From NCBI GenBank assembly GCA_900321775.1, contig ONXE01000093.1, positions 1-14,572 on the forward strand: DNA of 14,572 nucleotides, in the 5' to 3' direction. The position numbers and the translations under genes are program-made. The notes below the pieces were generated by a model. The model made no database searches. It saw nothing but the letters and a program-made list of their open reading frames with translations, and had not been told where the DNA came from. The stretch is from an uncultured Bacteroidales bacterium. Lineage in GTDB: Bacteria > Bacteroidota > Bacteroidia > Bacteroidales > Paludibacteraceae. This document shows positions 1-5,558 of the stretch, piece after piece (positions within the stretch are counted from its first letter, which is position 1; each line of letters begins with the position of its first letter).

Positions 1-231
1 GTGCTGCCCGAAGGAGTAGGCTGTTGCGCCTTCGCCGGAGACAAGGGTTTCACCGACCCCGAACTGAACCGGTGGGCGCTACGCAAACTGCACGACACGA
101 TAGAGAAAGAGGGCGTGACCGTCGGTTTCTCCAACTCGCGTACTTGCGAGATAGGCCTGACAACGCACTCCGGCGTACAATATATGAACATCGCCTACTT
201 GGTCAACCAAGCGGCACAACGCAAACGATAA
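1..231 (+). CDS. C-terminal fragment of FAD/Fe-S oxidoreductase (D-lactate dehydrogenase type)
   Basis: Only the last 76 codons are in the window, so this gene is cut by the left edge and the GTG at position 1 is probably an internal valine codon. The residues EGVGCCAFAGDKGF near the start and SNSRTCEIGLTTHSG near the end match the second cysteine-rich (CCG) domain found at the C terminus of proteins that join a FAD-binding D-lactate dehydrogenase to an Fe-S oxidoreductase module. Such enzymes oxidise D-lactate or a related 2-hydroxy acid and pass electrons on through Fe-S clusters. The stop codon overlaps the start of the next gene by one base (TAATG), which suggests translational coupling. 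The exact substrate cannot be read from this fragment. Confidence 0.8.
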   Translation: MLPEGVGCCAFAGDKGFTDPELNRWALRKLHDTIEKEGVTVGFSNSRTCEIGLTTHSGVQYMNIAYLVNQAAQRKR

Positions 232-707
232 TGCACAACGTAGAGATTGAACGTAAGTATCTGGTTAAGAGCGACATCTTCTTCAGCCTGGCAACGGAGC
301 AACACGAGGTCAAACAGGGTTACCTGTGCGCTGACGGCGAGCGTACCGTGCGCGTGAGGGTGTGGGACGACAAAGGCGTGCTGACCATCAAAGGGCACGG
401 CAACGGCGTGAGTCGGTTCGAATGGGAGGAACAGATTCTGAAAGCTGATGCCGAAGAGCTGTTCCTGCTCTGTCGCCCCGGGCGCGTAGAGAAGACACGG
501 TACATCGTGCCGTTGGGTGAGTTGAAAGTGGAAGTGGATGTGTTCCACGGCGACAACGAGGGGCTGGTGTTTGCCGAGATAGAACTCCCGGCAGAGGACT
601 ACGAGTTCACGTTGCCCGAATGGCTGGGCAAAGAAGTGACCGGCGATCCCAGATACTATAACGCCTACATCTCCGCGCACCCGTACAACACCTGGGAGAA
701 TAAATAA
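231..707 (+). CDS. CYTH domain protein (triphosphate tunnel enzyme family)
   Basis: A 158-residue protein with the CYTH signature ExExK at residues 5-9 (EIERK), the basic strand RTVRVRV at about 39-45, LTIKG at 51-55, EWEE at 64-67, and acidic strand motifs VEVDVF at 100-105 and AEIEL at 115-119. In this family the acidic and basic residues line a beta-barrel tunnel that binds triphosphate and divalent metal; bacterial members are often inorganic triphosphatases. The length is typical for a stand-alone CYTH protein. The start is set by the one-base TAATG overlap with the upstream oxidoreductase; a longer reading in the same frame starting at 24 only covers the other gene. No CHAD domain is present. 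The substrate is not predictable here. Confidence 0.88.
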   Translation: MHNVEIERKYLVKSDIFFSLATEQHEVKQGYLCADGERTVRVRVWDDKGVLTIKGHGNGVSRFEWEEQILKADAEELFLLCRPGRVEKTRYIVPLGELKVEVDVFHGDNEGLVFAEIELPAEDYEFTLPEWLGKEVTGDPRYYNAYISAHPYNTWENK

Positions 708-735
708 ATCAATCATTTGCTGAATCGTCAATAAC

Positions 736-761
736 TTCTTTACCCCGAGAGGGGTACAATC
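736..761 (+). repeat. Hairpin repeat upstream of the HAD gene
   Basis: The 58-bp gap between the CYTH and HAD genes holds TTCTTTAC followed by a perfect 6-bp stem, TACCCC (741-746) and GGGGTA (751-756), closed by the loop GAGA, a GNRA-type tetraloop. The same core (TTCTTTACCC, a short loop, GGGGTAC, then GATC or AATC) recurs inside the DHH phosphoesterase gene at 2076-2100. It therefore looks like a copy of a small dispersed repeat. The hairpin ends 9 nt before the HAD start codon and would sit in the leader if the two genes are co-transcribed. Confidence 0.65.
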
Positions 762-765
762 ATAA

Positions 766-1464
766 ATGTGGTCAAATCGTCAATTGTTTAAGGCTTTTTT
801 CTTCGACATGGATGGCGTGGTGTTCAACTCCATGCCCGTACATGCCCATGCGTGGGAAGTGGTAATGGCCAAGCACGGGCTGCCCTTTACTGCGCGTGAC
901 TGCTATCTGCAGGAAGGCCGAACAGGTCAGTCGGTTATCGAGGAGTGTTATCTTCGCGCCCGCGGGTGTTATCCTACCGAAGAAGAGTGGAAAGCCATCT
1001 ATCAGGAGAAAAAAGACCTGTTCTATTCGCACGGCAAAGCGCCGCTCATGGACGGCATAAGCGACTTGTTGTATTGGTTGCACGAACAGCCCTCCAAGCC
1101 GCAGATTTTTCTTGTCACCGGTTCCGGCATGCGCACGTTGCTGGACGAGATCAATGTGGAACTGCCCGGGATCTTTGCGCGCGAGCGTATGGTCACGGCA
1201 TTCGACTACACCCACGGCAAGCCGGACCCCGAACCGTATCTGATAGCCTATGCCAAGGCCAAAGCTGCCGATCCGACGCTGGAGAAGCACGAGTGTTGTG
1301 TAGTGGAAAACGCGCCGTTGGGAGTGCAGGCCGGCAAAGGAGCCGGGCTGTTTGTGGCGGGCGTGAATACGGGCATACTGACTGAGGCGGACCTCCTTGC
1401 GGCAGGCGCGGATGTCACGTTCCCGACAATGCAGGCACTGCATCAGTACCTGAAGCAACAGTAA
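766..1464 (+). CDS. HAD-superfamily hydrolase, beta-phosphoglucomutase-like (subfamily IA)
   Basis: A 232-residue protein with all HAD motifs in order: motif I FFFDMDGVVFNS, where D14 is the expected nucleophile and D16 the acid/base; a helical cap region with QEGRTGQS at about 50-57; motif II VTGSG at about 118; motif III with the lysine of HGKPDPEPYL; and motif IV VVENAPLG. This arrangement fits phosphatases and phosphoglucomutases of the HAD-IA group. Motif IV reads ENAPLG where EDSxxG is more usual, a common variant. The protein is cytosolic, with no signal peptide. Its stop codon (1462-1464) abuts the stop of the convergent gene at 1465 with no spacer. The substrate, probably a sugar phosphate, is unknown. 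Confidence 0.88.
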   Translation: MWSNRQLFKAFFFDMDGVVFNSMPVHAHAWEVVMAKHGLPFTARDCYLQEGRTGQSVIEECYLRARGCYPTEEEWKAIYQEKKDLFYSHGKAPLMDGISDLLYWLHEQPSKPQIFLVTGSGMRTLLDEINVELPGIFARERMVTAFDYTHGKPDPEPYLIAYAKAKAADPTLEKHECCVVENAPLGVQAGKGAGLFVAGVNTGILTEADLLAAGADVTFPTMQALHQYLKQQ

Positions 1465-1960
1465 TCACTTGTTGAAATAATCCCTGAAATGGTCTTCAAA
1501 CGTCTTGACGGTGTTGTCGAGGGTCCCAAAACTCTCGCCACCGGCTGCGTTCATGTGTCCGCCGCCATTGAAGATGTCATGGGCCAGGATATTGACCGGC
1601 CTGTCGCCCTGTGAGCGGAAAGATAGTTTGATGCGGTCGCTGTCTTCGCGCATGAAGACGGAATAATAGACGTCCGAGATTTGCAGCGGCAGGTTGACAA
1701 ACCCCTCGGTGTCGCCTTTCTGGTAGCCGAAGCGGCGCAGCTCAGACGAGGAGAGCGTGATGAGCGCCGTGTGGTATTTCTTGTAGATCTTCATCTTGCG
1801 GAACAGACAGTATCCCATCAGTTCCATGCGGTTGGAGGTGTACTGATTGAAGACGTTGTCGAAGATGCAGTCTTTGTTGATGCCCGCGCGCAGGAGTTCG
1901 GCTATCATCTCATACAGCACGGGGTTGTTGGAATTGAAGGCAAAATTGCCTGTGTCGGTC

Positions 1961-1994
1961 ATCAGGCCGCAGTAGAGATCAGGCCGCAGTAGAG
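1961..1994. repeat. 17-bp perfect tandem duplication (frameshift site)
   Basis: ATCAGGCCGCAGTAGAG occurs twice with no spacer, at 1961-1977 and 1978-1994. Seventeen is not a multiple of three, so the duplication breaks the reading frame of the DHH phosphoesterase. With a single copy the protein reads smoothly across the site. Confidence 0.95.
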
Positions 1995-2018
1995 ACACGT
2001 CGCCGCATCTGCTGACAG

Positions 2019-2120
2019 TTCTTTACTCGCTGAAGCTCGTACGATCGCTTCGCGTGGACAGTTGACCTTTGACCCTTCTTTACCCTCAAGGGGTACGATC
2101 GCTTCGCGTGGACCTTTGAC
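2019..2120. repeat. 102-bp in-frame repeat insertion in the DHH gene
   Basis: On the minus strand this segment encodes 34 residues, from VKGPREAIV to RASASKE, lying between GINE and LSADAATC, where I would expect no such loop in NrnA-type proteins. It contains two copies of a unit: a 21-bp core repeated exactly at 2039-2059 and 2093-2113 (GATCGCTTCGCGTGG within it), each preceded by TTCTTTAC (2019-2026 and 2076-2083) and followed by CCTTTGACC. The left part of the second unit matches the hairpin repeat at 736-761. The core copies are 54 bp apart, so the frame is kept. Confidence 0.8.
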
Positions 2121-2203
2121 CTCATTAATTCCATTGATGAGCTCGAGAACGAGGTAGCAGGCGGCGGGGGCTTCGGGGTAGGAGATGACGATATCCACCA
2201 TCG

Positions 2204-2257
2204 CGTGATCAGGGTTGAGGTGATGGTCAACGTGATCAGGGTTGAGGTGATGGTCAA
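2204..2257. repeat. 27-bp tandem duplication doubling the DHH motif
   Basis: Two adjacent identical 27-bp copies occupy 2204-2230 and 2231-2257. In the minus-strand protein this gives the nine-residue block DHHLNPDHV followed by DHHLNPDHA, so the catalytic DHH triad appears at residues 122-124 and again at 131-133. The frame is preserved. Confidence 0.95.
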
Positions 2258-2622
2258 TCAGTACCTTGGGACAGTGGGTCTGCCCCAACAATTCGGCTGC
2301 ATCGCCTATACGTTTAGGTTCGTTGAAATCTACGCAGAAGAGCAGGTCGGCGTTGTGTACCGCCTGCTCTGCTGCATCTTTATGAGTTCCGTAGATGATA
2401 ATCTCCCCGGCGGTTGGCAGCCAGGCAAGGAAGTCAGGGTACAAGTTCGGAACGATCACCTGTACATCAGCGCAGCCGCAGTCGCGCAGCCATAGTTTCA
2501 GCCCGAGAGCCGAACCCATGGCGTCGCCATCCGGAGAGAGGTGAGTCAGAATGACCACATGCTCTTTGCCCGGAATAAGCTTTGCAACCGCGTCTATTTG
2601 TACTGGGGTTATCATCACTAAC

Positions 2623-2657
2623 CTTTAACCCTTAACCTTTAACCTTTAACCCTTAAC
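2623..2657. repeat. 7-bp tandem repeat C(C/T)TTAAC x5 between rnfA and the DHH gene
   Basis: Five consecutive heptamers (CTTTAAC, CCTTAAC, CTTTAAC, CTTTAAC, CCTTAAC) fill almost the whole 40-odd-base gap. On the transcribed minus strand they read as GTTAAAG/GTTAAGG units, and the last one places AAAGG roughly 10 nt before the ATG at 2615, so the array may supply the ribosome binding site. Confidence 0.85.
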
Positions 2658-2659
2658 CA

Positions 2660-3253
2660 TTATACGACTCCCGAGAAGCCCATGAAAGCCATGGCCAACA
2701 AACCTGCGGTCAGCAGGGCGATAGGCGTGCCTTTCATGGCTTTAGGCGTGTCGGAGAGTTCCAGTTGCTCGCGAATGCCGGCGAAGAGCACCAGTGCCAG
2801 GGCAAAACCGATGGCGGTGCAGAACGCGAACCATGTGCCTGTTCCCAGGCCGTAGCTGGCACCTGCTGGCAGTTTGTATGTGCTGTTGGCCACCAGAATA
2901 GCCACACCCAGGATGCAGCAGTTAGTGGTGATAAGCGGCAGGAACACACCCAACGCCTGATAGAGCGACGGGCTGATTTTCTTGAGGATAATCTCTATCA
3001 TCTGCACCAATGCGGCGATGACGAGGATGAACAGGATGGTCTGGAGGAAACCCAGTCCGAACTTGTCCAACAACATCTGCAGCAAGTAGGTGATGATGGT
3101 GGCCAGTGTGAGCACGAAGGTCACGGCGGCACCCATACCCAGGGCGGTGTCTATCTTTTTGGAAACACCCAGGAACGGGCAGATTCCGAGGAACTGCGAC
3201 AATACTACGTTGTTTACGAATATAGCGCTAACGAATATCAGAAAGTAAACCAT
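2660..3253 (-). CDS. rnfA: Rnf electron transport complex subunit A
   Basis: A 197-residue, very hydrophobic protein with about six membrane segments and the RnfA/NqrE hallmarks SQFLGICPFLG (C25) and LITTNCCILGVAIL (C112, C113). One cysteine from each motif is expected to bind the intramembrane Fe-S cluster shared with RnfE. In the Rnf complex this paired membrane unit carries electrons across the membrane between the cytosolic and periplasmic flavin subunits, coupled to ion movement. The length is usual for the family. It is the last rnf gene in the order B-C-D-G-E-A, 40 bp after rnfE. No Shine-Dalgarno sequence precedes the ATG; the leader is AT-rich and carries a 7-bp repeat. Confidence 0.95.
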   Translation of the reverse strand: MVYFLIFVSAIFVNNVVLSQFLGICPFLGVSKKIDTALGMGAAVTFVLTLATIITYLLQMLLDKFGLGFLQTILFILVIAALVQMIEIILKKISPSLYQALGVFLPLITTNCCILGVAILVANSTYKLPAGASYGLGTGTWFAFCTAIGFALALVLFAGIREQLELSDTPKAMKGTPIALLTAGLLAMAFMGFSGVV

Positions 3254-3271
3254 AATATTATTTACGATTTT

Positions 3272-3292
3272 ACAATTTACAATTTACAATTT
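3272..3292. repeat. 7-bp tandem repeat ACAATTT x3 between rnfE and rnfA
   Basis: Three exact copies of ACAATTT lie in the 40-bp gap between the rnfE stop and the rnfA start, with a degenerate copy upstream (ACGATTTT). The sequence differs from the other operon heptamer array, but the unit length and the setting between genes are the same. Confidence 0.85.
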
Positions 3293-3293
3293 A

Positions 3294-3881
3294 TTACTTC
3301 GTGAGTTTGCCGGCCAATGCCATCATGTATGCCAGAGCGATGAATGCGCCCGGAGCGAGCACAAAGACCAGTGCGCCGTAGCTGTCGGGGAAGAGCGTTG
3401 CGCCAAACACCTTGCCGGTGCCCAGCAGCTCACGGATAACACCCAGCACCGTCAGCGAGAGGGTAAAGCCCAGACCCATGCCCAGACCGTCCAGAGCGCT
3501 CAGACCTACGCTGTTCTTGGCGGCAAACGCCTCGGCGCGGCCCAGTACGATACAGTTGACCACAATCAGCGGGATAAACAATCCCAGGCTCTCGTTCAGT
3601 GCGGGCAGATAAGCCTGCATGCACAGTTGAACGATAGTCACGAACGTAGCGATAACCACGATGAACGCGGGGATACGCACTTTGTCCGGGATGAGGTTCT
3701 TGAGAAGGGAGATGACGATGTTTGAGCACAGGAGCACAAACGTCGTGGCAAGACCCATAGACATGCCGTTGAGGGCGGAACTGGTAGTGGCCAGCGTTGG
3801 ACACATACCCAGCACCAATACAATGGTAGGATTCTCCTTGAGTAAACCATTGGTGAATGTCGAAAATGCTTTGTTTGCCAT
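3294..3881 (-). CDS. rnfE: Rnf electron transport complex subunit E
   Basis: A 195-residue integral membrane protein, paralogous to RnfA, with the family motifs NPTIVLVLGMCPTLA (C27), IVVNCIVLGRAEAFA (C110) and VLGVIRELLGTG. The two cysteines lie in half-membrane helices and are expected to contribute to the Fe-S cluster at the RnfA-RnfE interface. It starts 3 bp after the rnfG stop codon and is preceded by a strong Shine-Dalgarno sequence inside the end of rnfG, so the two are very likely translated together. The length and motif spacing are normal and no defect is visible. Confidence 0.95.
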   Translation of the reverse strand: MANKAFSTFTNGLLKENPTIVLVLGMCPTLATTSSALNGMSMGLATTFVLLCSNIVISLLKNLIPDKVRIPAFIVVIATFVTIVQLCMQAYLPALNESLGLFIPLIVVNCIVLGRAEAFAAKNSVGLSALDGLGMGLGFTLSLTVLGVIRELLGTGKVFGATLFPDSYGALVFVLAPGAFIALAYMMALAGKLTK

Positions 3882-3884
3882 AGT

Positions 3885-4520
3885 TTAGTCCTCCTTGTTT
3901 TCGTTGTTCTCGTTTTCGGCTGCGCTAAGCGTGGTTGCGCCGCTGACAGCCTCCAGTTTGTTGCTCATATAGGCGTTGTAGGCTTTCGTAATAGACAAAA
4001 GGAACGCGCGCGAGGAGATAGTGGCAGCCGTGATAGCGTCCACGTCGCCGCCGTCCTTGCTGACCGTCAGGTTGCATTGCCCCGGATTGAGGCCAATTAC
4101 GTTCTGGCGGTTCTTGTCGGTCTTAAACCATTCGTCCATCTTCGAGCCCAAGCCCGGCGTTTCCTGGTGCTCCAGCACCTGATAGCCGGTGATGGCTCCG
4201 TTCTTGTCGAAGCCCACCATGATTTTGAAGGTGCCGCCGAAGCCGTTTTCCTGCGTCTCGACAGCAGCGCCAAGCAGTTCGTCGCCTGCGTAAGCTTTGT
4301 AGATAGACACGCCGTCCACCTGCTCACCTTCCTTAATCAGTACTTCACCTTGCGTGTGAGGCAGTACGGCCATCTTGGCCTCGGCCTGTTTGGTGGCTTT
4401 AGCCAACTCTATCGGATCTTTGGTCACGTTGTATACTGCGGCCAGAAGTCCGGCTGCTACGAGCGCAATCAGCGTCAGCGAGAGCAGCATGTTTGTCAAA
4501 CTTGATTTCAGTTTTGCCAT
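3885..4520 (-). CDS. rnfG: Rnf electron transport complex subunit G (covalent FMN)
   Basis: A 211-residue protein with one N-terminal membrane anchor (about residues 11-30) and an FMN-binding domain. ETPGLGSKMDEWF at about 120-132 is a family hallmark. DAITAATIS at 161-169 matches the flavinylation motif; T167 should receive FMN by a phosphoester bond made by an ApbE-type transferase. The subunit sits on the outer face of the membrane and receives electrons via RnfA/E and RnfD. An oddity is a second, similar stretch near the C terminus, EAVSGATTLS at 190-199, in a low-complexity acidic tail (AENENNENKED). The start ATG at 4520 is fixed by the AAGGAGG overlapping the rnfD stop. Confidence 0.95.
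   Translation of the reverse strand: MAKLKSSLTNMLLSLTLIALVAAGLLAAVYNVTKDPIELAKATKQAEAKMAVLPHTQGEVLIKEGEQVDGVSIYKAYAGDELLGAAVETQENGFGGTFKIMVGFDKNGAITGYQVLEHQETPGLGSKMDEWFKTDKNRQNVIGLNPGQCNLTVSKDGGDVDAITAATISSRAFLLSITKAYNAYMSNKLEAVSGATTLSAAENENNENKED
3890..3896 (-). promoter_or_regulatory. Strong ribosome binding site for rnfE
   Basis: The minus strand reads AAGGAGG, 8 nt before the rnfE ATG and inside the last codons of rnfG. It is notable because Shine-Dalgarno sequences are generally rare in Bacteroidetes. The same motif with the same spacing precedes rnfG. Confidence 0.85.
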
Positions 4521-4528
4521 AGTCGTGT

Positions 4529-4535
4529 CCTCCTT
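4529..4535 (-). promoter_or_regulatory. Strong ribosome binding site for rnfG
   Basis: The minus strand reads TAAGGAGG, so the Shine-Dalgarno AAGGAGG overlaps the rnfD stop codon and lies 8 nt before the rnfG ATG. This suggests coupled translation of rnfD and rnfG. Confidence 0.85.
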
Positions 4536-5511
4536 ACTTTTTAGCTTCGGCTTTGGGTTCGCCGAAACGTTTGGGGTGAATGTACATGTTCAGGAGTGGC
4601 GTAGCCGCATTCATAATCAGGATGGCGAACGACATACCTTCGGGGTAGGAGCCCCAGGTACGGATAATCACCACGATGAGACCGATGCCTATACCGTAGA
4701 TGATCTGTCCGAGGTGCGTCATCGGGCTGGTGACGTAGTCGGTAGCCATGAAGATGGCGCCGAGCATCAGACCACCTGTTACGAGGTGCGTCAGCGGGTC
4801 AGCGCCAATGCCGCAAGCGTAGAGAATGCCGGTGAAGGCTGCCACTGTGACGATGATGCTGACAGGTATATGCCATGTGATGGTCTTTCTGCAGAGCAGG
4901 TAGATACCGCCCAGAATCAGTGCTATTGCCGAGATCTCACCCAGCGAGCCGCCGATGCCGTCACCGCCGAGACCGAGGAAAGCGGTCATCAGGTCGTGAG
5001 CAGTGTAGCCGCCCTCTTTCATCATCGAGAGGGGAGTGGCTGCCGTTTCAGCATCCAGATAACTTCCGCTGAAGCCCATCGGTTTGGGCCAGGTGGTCAT
5101 CTGAGCGGGGAAAGAGATAAGCAGGAATACACGGCCAACCAAAGCGGGGTTGAAGGGGTTCTGTCCCAGACCGCCGAAGCTCATCTTGCCTACGCCGATA
5201 GCCACCAGTGCGCCTATGATGATAATCCAGATAGGCAGGTTGCTCGGCAAGTTGAATGCCAGCAGCAGACCTGTGAGTACGGCAGACAAGTCGCCGATAG
5301 TGGGCTGCTGCTTCATGATATATTTGGCAATCAGCCACTCAAAGCATACGCAGCTGACTACCGAAACGGCTGTCGTAATCAGCGCACCCCAGCCAAACGC
5401 CACCAGCGAGATGATGAAGGCGGGACACAGAGCGAGGATCACGTCCAGCATGTTCTTTCGCACCGAGTCGCCGCTATGGACGTGGGGTGCAGGAGAAACA
5501 ATCAAGTTCAT
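4534..5511 (-). CDS. rnfD: Rnf electron transport complex subunit D (covalent FMN)
   Basis: A 325-residue integral membrane protein of the RnfD/NqrB family with many hydrophobic segments. Hallmarks are SPAPHVHSGDSVRKNMLDV at the N terminus, KMSFGGLGQNPFNPALVGR at about 109-127, and DAETAATPL at about 153-161, in which T159 is the expected site of covalent FMN attachment (usually read SGAT in other members). In the complex RnfD moves electrons within the membrane toward RnfG. It lies 47 bp after rnfC in an AT-rich gap without a Shine-Dalgarno sequence. The length is normal for the family. Confidence 0.95.
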   Translation of the reverse strand: MNLIVSPAPHVHSGDSVRKNMLDVILALCPAFIISLVAFGWGALITTAVSVVSCVCFEWLIAKYIMKQQPTIGDLSAVLTGLLLAFNLPSNLPIWIIIIGALVAIGVGKMSFGGLGQNPFNPALVGRVFLLISFPAQMTTWPKPMGFSGSYLDAETAATPLSMMKEGGYTAHDLMTAFLGLGGDGIGGSLGEISAIALILGGIYLLCRKTITWHIPVSIIVTVAAFTGILYACGIGADPLTHLVTGGLMLGAIFMATDYVTSPMTHLGQIIYGIGIGLIVVIIRTWGSYPEGMSFAILIMNAATPLLNMYIHPKRFGEPKAEAKK

Positions 5512-5558
5512 ATCTTATTCAATTTTTAATTCTAAATTAGTCCAACTGTGACTCTATT

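Larger units (their letters stand above)
1465..2615 (-). pseudogene. nrnA: DHH/DHHA1 phosphoesterase (NrnA-like), frameshifted by a 17-bp tandem duplication
   Basis: The family comprises nano-RNases and pAp phosphatases that hydrolyse short RNA fragments, 3'-phosphoadenosine phosphate or cyclic dinucleotide products. The N-terminal reading (2618 or 2615 down to 1962) has the DHH motifs SPDGDA, VDF and LIDHH, then runs into TGA inside the second copy of a 17-bp duplication. The C-terminal reading (1998 to 1465) carries YCGLMTDTGNF and the DHHA1 signature GGGHMNAAGG. Removing one 17-bp copy restores AATCLYCGLMTDTG without interruption. ATG at 2615 is a likelier start than the GTG at 2618. The gene also contains a 34-codon in-frame insertion and a 9-codon duplication of the DHH motif, listed separately. 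It follows rnfA and is probably the last gene of that operon. Two separately translated domain proteins cannot be excluded, but the GTG at 1998 lies within garbled sequence. Confidence 0.82.

Noticed and set aside
1..3. GTG at position 1 as a true start codon
   Set aside because: The encoded sequence begins in the middle of a conserved cysteine-rich domain, so the gene extends beyond the window.
772..1458. Minus-strand 228-codon open frame opposite the HAD gene
   Set aside because: The opposite strand carries all HAD motifs; the antisense frame is a GC-rich shadow.
1465..1998. Independent DHHA1 protein starting at GTG 1998
   Set aside because: Its first residues come from the duplicated 17-bp copy and adjoining out-of-frame sequence, so the start is an accident of the duplication.
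4375..5529. Plus-strand 384-codon open frame opposite rnfD and rnfG
   Set aside because: It is the antisense of two well-recognised membrane protein genes; its sequence is low in hydrophobic order and matches nothing, and it has no promoter or ribosome binding site.
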